A stretch of DNA of 64,000 bases from Edaphobacter bradus (GTDB taxonomy: Bacteria; Acidobacteriota; Terriglobia; Terriglobales; Acidobacteriaceae), in assembly GCF_025685645.1 (NCBI RefSeq), contig NZ_JAGSYF010000002.1:186001-250000 (forward strand). The letters are read 5' to 3'. Below the pieces are notes generated by a model. That model worked only from the letters and a program-made list of their open reading frames with translations, searched no databases and was not told the origin of the DNA. This document shows positions 34,300 to 43,484 of this stretch, in pieces; the stretch's first letter is position 1; every line of letters starts with the position of its first letter. The translations under genes were made by a program, and so were the position numbers.

Positions 34300-37137
34300 T
34301 CAATTGCCGGTTGCTGTGGCGAGCGCGTGATTCCTGCTCATGCTGATGAGGTTGGCCATGATGCGGTAGGAGCCGGGGACTCCTTCGGGCATCTGGCGGA
34401 AGAAGGCGTAGGCCATGTAGACGTAGTATCCCTTGCCGTAGTGCGCGTAGAGGAGGCCGCCTTTCTGCGGGTCCTGACCGGCGTCGTGCATCTCGGTGGG
34501 AGCGACGTAGTGCGAGTCCCATTGGCGGATGAAGCCGTGGCCGCGCTCTTCGACCCAGTTGTCGAAGTCGGCGGTAGTGATCTTGTTGGGCCAGTTGAGG
34601 ACGGGGTCGTTGGGAGCGAGGATCTGGACCTTGCTGTCCTCTTCGATGACTTTCTCGGGGTCGCCGGAGAGGGTGAGCGGGTAGGGGCCGAAGTTGTGGT
34701 CGTACTCGGGGGTCTGGTACTGGACGATGACGGTGCCACCGTTTTTGACGTAGTCGAGGATGCAGGTGTTGAAGGTCTTGAGCTCGGGACGCGTGGCGTA
34801 GGTGCGGATGCCAAGGATGATGACGTCGTACTGCGAGAGATTGGCGGCGGCGATATCCTGCGCGGCCAAGTATGTGGGGTGGACTCCGAGGCCTTCGAGC
34901 GAGGAACCTACGTCGTCGCCGGTCCCCATGACGTAGCCGACCTTGAGGCCAGGAGCGATCTTCACATCAACGCCTGTCGTTCTATAGGTCGCGGGGCGAT
35001 AGTACGGGTAAGGGCGCACTCCGGGGTAGCCGACGGTCTCGAAGCCTTCGGTGTACTTTTCGCCGTTGTAGTCGGCGACGGCGGTGATGGTGTAGAGCTT
35101 CGGCTGGACGGAGCTGGGCTGGACGCGGAAGGAGAGGTTCTGGTCCTCGCCCTCGCGCTGGGTGGAGAAGTCGGCCGAGGCGGGCGTGGAGGTCCAGCCG
35201 GCGGGGAGATCGAGGTGGACGGTGCCTTTGGCCGGATCTTTGACGCTGCTGTGCAGCTTGACGCTGAGGTCGAAGGCTCCGTCGTCGATCGGGACGATGC
35301 CAGCTCGCGGCGTGACGAGGAGTGAGATGGCAGGCGCGATGAGCAGTGGCTGAAGCACAGGGCCGATTCCGTTGACGCGATTGACGGTCTGTACGACTCC
35401 GGCGAGTTGGATGCTGACGCCGTGATAGGTGACGGTGGCCTGGGCGAGCAGCGGATAGGGGCGCGTGGGAAGGCCGAGGTAGCGCGGATCGTCGATGTCG
35501 TACCAGGTCTGCGCGAGGCTGGGACGGCTGAAGTAGGGCTTGGTGAGCTCGGGGTGCGGGGGCACGGTGACGCCGAAGGATTGGTCGCGTGAGGCTCCGG
35601 CAGCGAGCTCGCCGGTGATGGAGGCATTGGGGGTGATCGTGAAGCCGGGGCCGGCCTGCGAGAGGACCTCAACACTCGAGAGCGAGACGGGTTCGCTGCC
35701 CTGATTGGCGATGTGCACGGCAACGCCGATGGACTGGCCGGGAACAACGGTCTGCGAGGTTACCTGCTGCAGGGACATGTCGCCGAAGGGGCCGGGACGT
35801 GTCGGGCTGGAGTCTTCACTGGTGTTAGCGAGCAGCGCAAGGCCGAGCGACTGCTGGAGCGCGAGGTTGAACTGGCGCTGCTTGACTGTGAGCTCGTGCG
35901 CCATGTTGTAGCGGGCCTCGGCGGGAAGACCGCTTTTGGCGACGTCGTCGAGGAGAGTGTTCGTCTGGGCGAGACCACTGGCCAGAGTGGGCGCGATGGT
36001 GGAGGGATTCGCCGCGTCGAAGTTCCTAATGGCGGACTCGACGGTCGCGTTGAGGGCGTTCAGCTTTTCGCGCCACGGCCCCTGTTCGGTGACGGGAGCA
36101 TAGGAGGCGATGCCGGCGAGTGAGATGTCGATGCCGTCGAAGAAGGAGGACTCATGCTCCGCTGCGGCGACGCGTGAGGCGTAGAGGTGGTAGGGGCTGG
36201 AGGTGGCGCGAGGGAGCGGAATGGCGATACCGCCATTCTGCGTCTTCTGCTCGTTGAGCCCCTCGCGCGCGATCTGCATGTAGCTGGCGCCCAGGAGTGG
36301 GTTGTAGGTTCCGCTGGGAACCTCGACCGTAGCGGAGGGAAGGCCCTCGATCCATGTGTTATTGACGTAGTTGCGGAAGCGAACGGGAGCGTAGTGGCCG
36401 GTTGCGTAGTCGTAGATGCCCTTGTCGGTGACCCGGGCGAAGGGGAGGCGGCAGTAGACCTTGAGCGGTGACCAGGGAAGGAGGCCTGCCTTGATCTGGT
36501 CGGGAAAGACGGTGGGGTCGCCCGCGAGCTTGTAGACCTGCTGCGCGGTGTAGCCGGCGACCTGATGGTGACCGTGGCCGTCGGAGACGTTGCCGACGAA
36601 GACGGAGGTGACGACGAGCGGACGCGTGAGGCGGATGAAGCGGACGGCGTCGTAGAGGACGCGCTGCTCGCCCCAGGTCCTGAGGGCTTCGTCGATGGTC
36701 TTGGAGAAGCCGAAGTCGGCGACGCGGGAGTAGTACTGGTGGATGCCGTAGTAGTTGCCGGCGGCGAGGTGCTCCTGGGTGCGGAGAGTTCCGAGCTCGT
36801 CCCAGTAGTCGGAGGTCATGACGTTCTGGCCGCCCTCGCCGCGGTTGAGTGTGAGGAGCGAGGTGTCGACGCCCTGTCCGCGTGACTCGTAGGTGAGCAT
36901 GCCGCCGTCTTCGTCGTCGGGGTGCGCGGTGACCATGGCGAGTGAGGCACGAGTGTGGAGTTTCTGGAGAGACTGCGCGAGAGCTGTCGAGCCGCTGTCA
37001 ATGGGAAGCGGACGCGCGAAGGCCGACTGATAAGCCGGTGTCCCCGGCTGTTGGGCCGCGAGGCTGGGGCCGTCGAAGACGAGGGAGAGGAGCGTCAGGC
37101 CGATGGCAGCGTGTCCACGGAAGAGGTCAGGTCTCAT
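34300..37137 (-). CDS. large secreted PIG-L family deacetylase-like protein
   Basis: The product is 945 residues long with a signal peptide (about 1-28). An N-terminal PIG-L/LmbE domain has the zinc motif AHPDDEDGG at 71-79, and later GHGHHQVAG, which supplies the third ligand. A long middle region follows with beta-rich domains (about 420-680), including an NEW3-like segment (GFTITPNASITGELAAGASRDQSFGVTVPPHPELTKPYF). The C-terminus looks like a ThuA/glutamine-amidotransferase-like fold (KVGYVMGTGDDVGSSLEGLG, YDVIILGIRTYATRPELK). The frame is open further upstream, but the ATG at 37137 is followed directly by the signal peptide and preceded by CAGGAG. Probably removes N-acetyl groups from an extracellular glycan or glycolipid; the substrate is unknown. 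Confidence 0.82.
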   Translation of the reverse strand: MRPDLFRGHAAIGLTLLSLVFDGPSLAAQQPGTPAYQSAFARPLPIDSGSTALAQSLQKLHTRASLAMVTAHPDDEDGGMLTYESRGQGVDTSLLTLNRGEGGQNVMTSDYWDELGTLRTQEHLAAGNYYGIHQYYSRVADFGFSKTIDEALRTWGEQRVLYDAVRFIRLTRPLVVTSVFVGNVSDGHGHHQVAGYTAQQVYKLAGDPTVFPDQIKAGLLPWSPLKVYCRLPFARVTDKGIYDYATGHYAPVRFRNYVNNTWIEGLPSATVEVPSGTYNPLLGASYMQIAREGLNEQKTQNGGIAIPLPRATSSPYHLYASRVAAAEHESSFFDGIDISLAGIASYAPVTEQGPWREKLNALNATVESAIRNFDAANPSTIAPTLASGLAQTNTLLDDVAKSGLPAEARYNMAHELTVKQRQFNLALQQSLGLALLANTSEDSSPTRPGPFGDMSLQQVTSQTVVPGQSIGVAVHIANQGSEPVSLSSVEVLSQAGPGFTITPNASITGELAAGASRDQSFGVTVPPHPELTKPYFSRPSLAQTWYDIDDPRYLGLPTRPYPLLAQATVTYHGVSIQLAGVVQTVNRVNGIGPVLQPLLIAPAISLLVTPRAGIVPIDDGAFDLSVKLHSSVKDPAKGTVHLDLPAGWTSTPASADFSTQREGEDQNLSFRVQPSSVQPKLYTITAVADYNGEKYTEGFETVGYPGVRPYPYYRPATYRTTGVDVKIAPGLKVGYVMGTGDDVGSSLEGLGVHPTYLAAQDIAAANLSQYDVIILGIRTYATRPELKTFNTCILDYVKNGGTVIVQYQTPEYDHNFGPYPLTLSGDPEKVIEEDSKVQILAPNDPVLNWPNKITTADFDNWVEERGHGFIRQWDSHYVAPTEMHDAGQDPQKGGLLYAHYGKGYYVYMAYAFFRQMPEGVPGSYRIMANLISMSRNHALATATGN

Positions 37138-37368
37138 TCGAAACAAAACTCCTGAGCTTGCCGGGCCGCCTGGCGGCAAGTGAAGTGAATCTCTCAAACG
37201 ACGGTATGAATCTATTTTACTCAGCCTCCATTGGATGCAGGGCGCAAGCCGGTCGGTGCGTGGGCGGAAGGGACGGTATGATGCAGAGGGCGATGACCGA
37301 TCTTGTCGAACGCGAGTTGAGAGCGGGCGTTGCATGGAGCGGCGCGGTTGCGCTGTTGCGGCGGGCCG

Positions 37369-38802
37369 ATGGACGTTAGCCGCCTTCCCTTGACGAAGAA
37401 GACTAAGCCGGCGGAGTTGGAGCGCGGGCTTTCGACAGCGTCGGCGCTGGGGCTGAACGTCATCGACATGGTGGGAGTAGGGCCGTTTGTGACGCTCTCG
37501 CTGCTCGTGGCGGCGATGGGCGGACCGCAGGCGATTCTGGGCTGGGCGCTGGGCGCGCTGCTCTCGCTGTGCGACGGGTTGATCTGGAGCGAGCTGGGGA
37601 CGGCGTATCCGGAGGCGGGAGGATCGTACGCGTACCTGAGGCACCTTTATGGCGAGCGCGGGGCGGGGCGTGCTTTCTCGTTTCTGTATGCGTGGCAGGT
37701 GCTTTTTAGCGCGCCGCTCTCGATTGCTTCGGGATGCATCGGGTTCTCGCAGTATGTTTCGTTCTTCGCTCCGGGTGCCAGTCGCGCCTTCGCCTCTACT
37801 TCCCTGCTGGGCGTGCCGATTGTGCTGAGCGGGCAGACGATGATTGCGATGGCGGCGTGCGCGATCGCGCTGGTGGTGCTGTATCGCAGCATCGTGGAGA
37901 TCGACAGGATTGTTCGCTGGCTTGGCGTCGTCGTCATCCTTACGCTGCTGTTGATTATTTTCGCGGGCTTCACGCACTTTCATCCTCGGCTGGCGTTCGA
38001 CTTCCCTGCCGGCGCGTTTCACCTGAATCGCGCTTTCTTTACGGGGCTTGGCGCGGGGCTGCTGATCTCGGCGTATGACTACTGGGGCTACTACAACGTG
38101 TGCTTTCTGGGCTCGGAGGTTCGCGATCCGCAGAGGACGATTCCGCGCGCTGTGCTGGGATCGATTGCGATTGTGGGGACGCTGTATCTGCTGATGAATG
38201 TGAGCGTGCTGGGCGTGCTGCCCTGGCGCGAGATGGTGCAGGAGACGGGAAGCCATGCGCAGATCTTTACGATGGCCGTCTTCATGGAGCGGCTATACGG
38301 GCATGGGGCGGCAGGGGTGATGGTGGTGCTGATCTCGCTGGCGGCGCTGTGCTCGGTGTTTGCGCTGCTGCTCGGCTACTCGAGGATTCCCTTTGCGGCG
38401 GCGCGCGACGGTAACTTTCCGGCGTGGTTTGGCGCGGTGCATCCAAAGCACCGGATTCCGCAGCACTCGCTGATGACGCTGGGCGCGATGACGCTGCTGT
38501 GCTGCATCTTCCGTCTGCAGGAGGTGATCACGACACTGGTGGTCATCCGCATCCTGTTTCAGTTTCTGCTGCAGGGAGTGGCGGTGATGCTGCCGAAGCA
38601 CAGGCGGCAGCGACGCGCGGGTGGATTCAGAATGCCGCTCTATCCTTTGCCTGCGGTGCTGGCCTTGAGCGGCTTTCTCTTCATCCTGGTCTCGCGGCCA
38701 AACTTTCTGCGCGAGATGCGCACGGCCGGAGTGATCCTGCTGGCGGGAGCTGCGATCTTTGCGGTCCGGCGATGGCGAACGCCGGACCGCGCAAGCGATT
38801 AG
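37369..38802 (+). CDS. APC-family amino-acid permease
   Basis: The 477-residue membrane protein has 12 predicted helices. The first block STASALGLNVIDMVGVGPFVTLSLL with an unwound helix 1 motif (MVGVGPF), then SELGTAYPEAGGSYAYLRHLYGE and YNVCFLGSEVRDPQRTIPRAV are typical of the amino acid-polyamine-organocation superfamily. Substrate unknown. The start ATG at 37369 gives the expected short cytoplasmic N-terminus. Near its 3' end the coding sequence forms a perfect ten-base inverted repeat (38761-38770 with 38781-38790), and its stop overlaps that of the convergent glucan phosphorylase gene. Confidence 0.85.
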   Translation: MDVSRLPLTKKTKPAELERGLSTASALGLNVIDMVGVGPFVTLSLLVAAMGGPQAILGWALGALLSLCDGLIWSELGTAYPEAGGSYAYLRHLYGERGAGRAFSFLYAWQVLFSAPLSIASGCIGFSQYVSFFAPGASRAFASTSLLGVPIVLSGQTMIAMAACAIALVVLYRSIVEIDRIVRWLGVVVILTLLLIIFAGFTHFHPRLAFDFPAGAFHLNRAFFTGLGAGLLISAYDYWGYYNVCFLGSEVRDPQRTIPRAVLGSIAIVGTLYLLMNVSVLGVLPWREMVQETGSHAQIFTMAVFMERLYGHGAAGVMVVLISLAALCSVFALLLGYSRIPFAAARDGNFPAWFGAVHPKHRIPQHSLMTLGAMTLLCCIFRLQEVITTLVVIRILFQFLLQGVAVMLPKHRRQRRAGGFRMPLYPLPAVLALSGFLFILVSRPNFLREMRTAGVILLAGAAIFAVRRWRTPDRASD

Positions 38803-40592
38803 GCGAGGGAGCGGACAGCCGTCGTCGCCTCAACTGTCGCGGCCAGCGGTTGCGCCTGCGGCTCGGCTGATGGAACGACGGGCTGCGGGAAGTAGGCGTC
38901 GCTGTAGTACTGGCGCAGCATGCGATGCGTGTTGAAGAAGGCCCCATTGATTCCGATGCAGTGCTGCTGCAGCTTTGCCCAAGCCTGCGGATTCGAGAAG
39001 AGCGGAGCGACGCGCTGCTCGAGCTTGTCATAGAGACTGTCGGCCTCGGCTTCCTCGTTCTCGCCGTCTTCGATGGCCCAGCCGGTGGTGTTCTCGGCGC
39101 AGCCTTCGATCCACCAGCCATCGAGGATCGAGAGCGAGGGCACGCCGTTGACGGCGGCCTTCATGCCTGAGGTTCCGGAGGCCTCGTAGGGGCGGCGGGG
39201 CGTGTTGACCCAGACGTCCACGCCCTGAGTGAGCAGCGCGCCGAGCTCCCAGTCGTAGTTTTCGATGTAGTAGATCTTGAGCGACAAGGAGTTGAGCTTG
39301 ATCGCGGCAGAGTAGACCTCGCGGATGAGGCTCTTGCCGGCGTTGTCGGCGGGGTGGGCCTTGCCGGCGAAGAGGATCTGCAGCCCACCGATCTTTTCGG
39401 CGAGAGCGACGAGACGGGATGGATCGTTGAGCAGAAGGCTCGCGCGCTTGTAGGTGGCGACGCGGCGGGCGAATCCGAGGGTGAGAACGCCGGGGTTGAA
39501 GTAGTGTCCTGTGCGCTTGGCCAGGGTGGCGAAGAGGCGGTGCTTGTTCTTCATGTGGCAGGCAGCGATGCGCGCGGGATCGATGCCGTACACGGAACGG
39601 AAGTAATTATTGTCGGTGCGCCACTCGGGAATCTCGTCGTCAAAGAGCTCCTGGAAGGGCGCGGAGAGCCAAGTGGCGGCGTGCACGCCGTTGGTGATGG
39701 AGTGCACCTTGTATTCGGGGAACATCTGCTGGGAGACCTTGCCGTGCTGCATGGCCACGCCGTTGACGTAGCGGGAGAAGTGCAGGGCGAGGTAGGTCAT
39801 GTTCAAGAGGCCGTTGTGGAGGCAGCCGGCGGCCTCAATGGCGGCGGCGCGGTCCTGGCCGAGGACCTGGTACATCTGGTCGATGCCGAACTGATCGTGA
39901 CCGGCGGGGACGGGGGTGTGGGTCGTGAAGACGCACTGCTTGCGGACGGCGTCTCGATCGCTGTCGGTGGCCTGAGCCAGGGGCTCGCCGGCGAGGTGCT
40001 CTTCGAGGAGCGCGATGGAAAGCAGCGCGGCGTGGCCCTCGTTCATGTGGTAGACCTCGGGCTTGCAGCCGAGGGCATGGAGGAGCGCGATGCCGCCGAG
40101 GCCGAGGACGGCCTCCTGGCAGAGGCGGTAGTAGGAGTCGCCGCCGTAGAGGTGGTCGGTGAGCTTGCGGTCCCAAGGGTCGTTGCCTTCGACGTCGGTG
40201 TCGAGAAGGTAGACGGGGATCACGTGGCCGGTGACGCCTTTGACGTCGAAGCGCCAGGCGCGGACGAGGAGCTGGCGGCCCTGCAGGGTGAGGGCGATGA
40301 TCTGATTGGCGCTGGGGAGGGTGGACTCGGGCGACCAAGGGACATCGGCTTCGGTCTGCTGGCCGAGATCAGAGAGAATCTGGCGGAAGTAGCCGCGGCG
40401 GTGTGCGAGGGAGACGGCCACCATGGGCGCGCCGGTATCGGCTGCCGAGCGCAGAGTGTCCCCTGCGAGCATGCCGAGGCCGCCGGAATAGGTGGGCAAC
40501 GTCGGGGAGAGAGCGATCTCCATGGAAAAGTAGGCAATCGTACGGCTACAGATATTGATCGTGTCAGAGGAGGGAGCGGTGGAGGGACTCAT
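38799..40592 (-). CDS. glgP: alpha-glucan phosphorylase
   Basis: The 597-residue GT35-family enzyme releases glucose 1-phosphate from glycogen or maltodextrin. Visible features include IAYFSMEIALSPTLPTYSGGLGMLAGDTLRSAAD, VFTTHTPVPAGHDQF, ITNGVHAATWLS, RRVATYKRASLLL and the PLP-binding region RRPYEASGTSGMKAAVNGVPSLSILDGWW, in which Lys forms the PLP aldimine. It belongs to the shorter phosphorylase subgroup without the long N-terminal extension. The ATG at 40592 has AAGGAA nine bases upstream and is better than the earlier in-frame start. A pair of alternative hairpins precedes it (40656-40699). Confidence 0.92.
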   Translation of the reverse strand: MSPSTAPSSDTINICSRTIAYFSMEIALSPTLPTYSGGLGMLAGDTLRSAADTGAPMVAVSLAHRRGYFRQILSDLGQQTEADVPWSPESTLPSANQIIALTLQGRQLLVRAWRFDVKGVTGHVIPVYLLDTDVEGNDPWDRKLTDHLYGGDSYYRLCQEAVLGLGGIALLHALGCKPEVYHMNEGHAALLSIALLEEHLAGEPLAQATDSDRDAVRKQCVFTTHTPVPAGHDQFGIDQMYQVLGQDRAAAIEAAGCLHNGLLNMTYLALHFSRYVNGVAMQHGKVSQQMFPEYKVHSITNGVHAATWLSAPFQELFDDEIPEWRTDNNYFRSVYGIDPARIAACHMKNKHRLFATLAKRTGHYFNPGVLTLGFARRVATYKRASLLLNDPSRLVALAEKIGGLQILFAGKAHPADNAGKSLIREVYSAAIKLNSLSLKIYYIENYDWELGALLTQGVDVWVNTPRRPYEASGTSGMKAAVNGVPSLSILDGWWIEGCAENTTGWAIEDGENEEAEADSLYDKLEQRVAPLFSNPQAWAKLQQHCIGINGAFFNTHRMLRQYYSDAYFPQPVVPSAEPQAQPLAATVEATTAVRSLA

Positions 40593-40655
40593 GCAGTGGT
40601 GTTCCTTTTTGGCCGACCCCCCGGGGGAAGGTACTGGCCTCCCGGGCGTGCTGTG

Positions 40656-40699
40656 CGGTTGCACCGGCTTTCAGCATCATCTCCGGTGCAACCGGAGTT
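40656..40699. promoter_or_regulatory. alternative hairpins upstream of glgP
   Basis: CGGTTGCACCGG (40656-40667) is fully complementary to 40683-40694. In competition, CTCCGGT GCA ACCGGAG (40681-40697) folds on itself and, in the plus direction, is followed by TTTT. The two structures exclude each other, as in attenuators. They lie 64-105 bases upstream of the glgP start. Whether they are in the transcript is unknown. Confidence 0.4.
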
Positions 40700-40847
40700 T
40701 TGGGGCCCGTTTGCGTGAGTTTACCAAAGTGGTTGCTCAGAGACGCCCCAGAAATGGGGCATCTGCGGTGGTTCGTTAGGGGTATTGACTAGTGCTTCTG
40801 TGGGAGAGTGTTGGAGAGGCAGGAGATAAGTAATTCGGGTCGGTTTT

Positions 40848-42227
40848 TCAGCGACGTAAGACGCTAGTCGCGGCCAGGTCGAGGCGCTGCCAGATCGGGT
40901 CGACCCAGTCGAGGTGCTCGGGCTTCATGAGGACGGAGCGCAGGCACGTGACGTAGCCGGGCTTCGCTAAGGGCCATGCCTCCTGGGGAAAGAGGCGCGT
41001 GGGGAGATTGGCGAGGGCGAGATGAAGGTCCAGGCGGGCGGCCTCGTCGAAGATGTACTGCGCGAGCGTCGAGGAGTGCTCCGGAGTCTCGGCGCGCACA
41101 GCCCAGAAGAGGATGTCGAGCTGGGGTGCGGCGATGGGAGTGACGAAGCGCTCGTCGGCTACGAGCCGGAGGCTTAGTTCGAGGGCTGCGTTTCGGCCAG
41201 CTTCCAGCCCTCGCGCGAACTCGCCTCCTGGCGTGTAGGGGAGCAGGCGTTGCGTGGCCCACAGGGCGACGGCGGAGGCTCCGGCGCGCGAGCACTCGAG
41301 CGAGATCTCGCCGAGATGGAGCTCTTTCGACGAGAAGTAGGTGTAGGGAGAGTCGTGTTTGTAGAAGCGACCCACGGAGGGGTCGCGGAAGAGGATGGCT
41401 CCGCAGCCGTAGGGCTGTAGACCGTGCTTGTGAGGGTCGATGACGATGGAGTCGACATGCGCGATGGCGTCGTAAGCAGCCCGGGCGTCTGGCGGGAGGT
41501 TGGAGGCGAGGGTGAAGTATCCACCGTAGGCCGCGTCGACGTGGATGCGGAAGCTGTAGCGCTGGCGAAGCGCGAGGATGCGGTCGAGCGGATCGACGGC
41601 TCCGATGGCGGTTGTGCCGAGCGTGACGACGACGGTGCCGATGTCGCCTGAAGCAAGGGCCTGCTCGAGCGCGGCCAGGTCCATGCGGCCGGTCGCGTCG
41701 GACGCGATGCTGGTGAATGGCAGGCCGAGGACGCTGGAGATGCGGCTGTGGGTGTAGTGGGCCTGGTCGGAGGCGGCGATGGTCTTGCCGGGGGTGAGCT
41801 GGCCCGCAACCCAGAGCGCTTCGAGGTTGGCGAAGGTGCCTCCGCTCGTGAGATGGCCGAGATGCCCCCCATTGTTATCGCCCCAGCCGAACATCTTCGC
41901 AAGTGCAGCGACAGCTTCAACTTCCATCGCGGAGCTGGCGCGGCCGCCGTCGAGCGCGTGGTTGTTGGGGTTGATCGACATCGCCAGCGCATAGGCTGCG
42001 CGGGCTATGGGATGAGGCGGCTTGAGCATCTGGCCCGCGTAGAGCGGGTGGCCGTAGGGGTAGTTGTCTTGCAGGCGCGTGGCGGCTTCGTTGAGGATGG
42101 CGGCGGCCTGCTGATCGAGCGTAGGTGCGGGGACTCGAGGCAGGTCGGCGAAGCCTTCGTCGAGGCGTTGTTGCGCGACGTTCAGGAGGGAGAAGAAGTT
42201 AGAAGGCGGCGCGTAGTCTTTCGGCAT
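40848..42227 (-). CDS. pyridoxal-dependent group II decarboxylase
   Basis: The 459-residue PLP enzyme is of the glutamate/aromatic-amino-acid decarboxylase family. Motifs are GGHLGHLTSGGTFANLEALWVA, IHVDAAYGGYF (Asp and Ala contact the pyridine ring), and SIVIDPHKHGLQPYGCGAILFRD with the PLP-binding Lys in DPHKHG. Length is standard. The amino-acid substrate cannot be fixed; the His-Lys-His-Gly-Leu-Gln form is common in bacterial homologues annotated only as aminotransferase class V/decarboxylase. It is followed by a small membrane protein gene on the same strand upstream (seven-base gap). Confidence 0.88.
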   Translation of the reverse strand: MPKDYAPPSNFFSLLNVAQQRLDEGFADLPRVPAPTLDQQAAAILNEAATRLQDNYPYGHPLYAGQMLKPPHPIARAAYALAMSINPNNHALDGGRASSAMEVEAVAALAKMFGWGDNNGGHLGHLTSGGTFANLEALWVAGQLTPGKTIAASDQAHYTHSRISSVLGLPFTSIASDATGRMDLAALEQALASGDIGTVVVTLGTTAIGAVDPLDRILALRQRYSFRIHVDAAYGGYFTLASNLPPDARAAYDAIAHVDSIVIDPHKHGLQPYGCGAILFRDPSVGRFYKHDSPYTYFSSKELHLGEISLECSRAGASAVALWATQRLLPYTPGGEFARGLEAGRNAALELSLRLVADERFVTPIAAPQLDILFWAVRAETPEHSSTLAQYIFDEAARLDLHLALANLPTRLFPQEAWPLAKPGYVTCLRSVLMKPEHLDWVDPIWQRLDLAATSVLRR

Positions 42228-42233
42228 GGCTTA

Positions 42234-42533
42234 CTAAAAGATATCGCGGGTAATGAAGCCGAGCCTAAGGGCGTAACCGGCAGCGACGGCGGCGAGGAAG
42301 GCGATGACCGTCCAAGTTGTGTTGCAGAGGCGCTTGCGAAGGGCTTGCAGAACGACGATCACCAGGAAGACGCCGAGGGTGAGCAGAAGGCCGTCAGGAA
42401 CGAAGAAACGCGTGGCGTTGCCAGAGGTGACGGTGACACCCCATCGCAGATGGAAGGGACGCAGGAAGCTGCCGACAGCGAAGACGATGAGGAAGAGAAG
42501 GAACTGCAAGATGGTAAAGAGGATTTTTTTCAT
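42234..42533 (-). CDS. small membrane protein
   Basis: The product is 99 residues long with three hydrophobic helices (ILFTILQFLLFLIVFAVGSF; LLLTLGVFLVIVVLQAL; WTVIAFLAAVAAGYALRLGF). The ATG at 42533 starts directly with MKKILFTILQ. The frame is open further upstream to 42728, but that part has no protein character. It lies six bases before the start of the PLP decarboxylase gene, so they may be cotranscribed. No known family. Confidence 0.6.
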   Translation of the reverse strand: MKKILFTILQFLLFLIVFAVGSFLRPFHLRWGVTVTSGNATRFFVPDGLLLTLGVFLVIVVLQALRKRLCNTTWTVIAFLAAVAAGYALRLGFITRDIF

Positions 42534-42712
42534 CGATGTTTGAGAGCCGGTAAAGCGTCGCCTGCTTAACAGGATGCTACATGCAGCACAGCCAGTCGTG
42601 ACAGCGTTTTCCCTCGCGACGATGGAGACGTTCAGGCCTTTTGGGTTGGAAGCAAGCGACTGGACTGAGGCTCTAACATCGGTCTCCTGAAGCGTCGGTC
42701 CGAGAGTTGAGA

Positions 42713-42749
42713 GCTCGGTGGCGATCAAGGTTGTCCGTCGCCACCGAGC
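42713..42749 (-). terminator. 12-bp perfect hairpin, likely terminator
   Basis: GCTCGGTGGCGA (42713-42724) is fully complementary to 42738-42749 with a 13-base loop. It lies 16 bases downstream of the stop of the 101-residue protein gene on the minus strand. The T-tract is poor, so the function as terminator is tentative. Confidence 0.5.
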
Positions 42750-42765
42750 GGTTAGAGAAGTTCAG

Positions 42766-43071
42766 TTATGCCATGTGCTGGCCGAGGAAATCCTTGGCCT
42801 TGGCAATCTCAGCGTCCCAGTTCTTAAGTTGCTCTGCATTCAGGAAATTCACCACACGCTGGCGAATCTGTTCACGATGGGATGAGAGTTCTTTGGCGAT
42901 ATCTGCCTTCGTGACATTCGGATGGTCGTTCATGTAATCACCCAGCTTGCCTCGAGCATCCTGAAAGCAATTTTGCAGTTTTTCTTTCTGATCGGGGCTG
43001 AGATGCAGATCCGCTGCGAATCTCTTCACTTCAGCAGCGATTTGATCACGTTGTTGTGGGGTCAGATTCAT
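42766..43071 (-). CDS. small helical protein, LTXXQ/Spy-like pattern
   Basis: The 101-residue, highly charged and helical protein begins MNLTPQQRDQIAAEVKRFAADLHLSPDQKEKLQ and ends NAEQLKNWDAEIAKAKDFLGQHMA. The L-T/S-P-x-Q repeats with regular spacing recall Spy/CpxP-type LTXXQ proteins, but there is no signal peptide, so it would act in the cytoplasm. AGGAG lies nine bases before the ATG. Function unknown. Confidence 0.65.
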   Translation of the reverse strand: MNLTPQQRDQIAAEVKRFAADLHLSPDQKEKLQNCFQDARGKLGDYMNDHPNVTKADIAKELSSHREQIRQRVVNFLNAEQLKNWDAEIAKAKDFLGQHMA

Positions 43072-43484
43072 AACAATACTCCTATTTCCTGGCCCATCTG
43101 ACGATTCTCGAGCGGACTCGAACGTTGTGCCAAGATTTCAAGTCCTTCGAACCGACCTCGATGAACCAGGGGGCGTTCTTCATCCGAGCCACGACATCCT
43201 GGTTGCTTACGCCCATGGCAGACCGAAGCCGGGATGAACAGGTTATGAAACGGTTCACGTGCTTCGAAGGGAGGGCCGTTGCCATCGAACCGTTTCGTGA
43301 CTACTGATGGCGGAGTGAAATATAGACGGCATCTCCTATCGTTGGCAACGGAACCAGATCCAATGATCTGCGCTGCCAGCTATCACGTTTGAATTCTGGC
43401 CATTCCAGAACGTTGACCACAAAAAGATTCGGTCCATTCAGCATCCCACCTTCGATCCTGGGATACGCAAGGAGCGCGTCCGAG
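43072..43484 (-). other. interval with probable gene remnants
   Basis: On the minus strand 43484-43301 is open in one frame and reads like authentic protein (SDALLAYPRIEGGMLNGPNLFVVNVLEWPEF, then LPTIGDAVYISLRHQ). It has no start of its own and enters the 3' end of the DUF1684 gene in another frame. A second small frame (43285-43082) starts with ATG and ends VRVRSRIVRWARK. Both look like ends of decayed genes; I cannot name a family. A ten-base inverted repeat GAAACGGTTC/GAACCGTTTC lies at 43247-43296. Confidence 0.35.

Noticed and set aside
37138..38256. N-terminal extension of 373 codons to the PIG-L frame
   Set aside because: The extension is Arg/His-rich low-complexity sequence antisense to the APC permease. 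The signal peptide and ribosome-binding site put the start at 37137.
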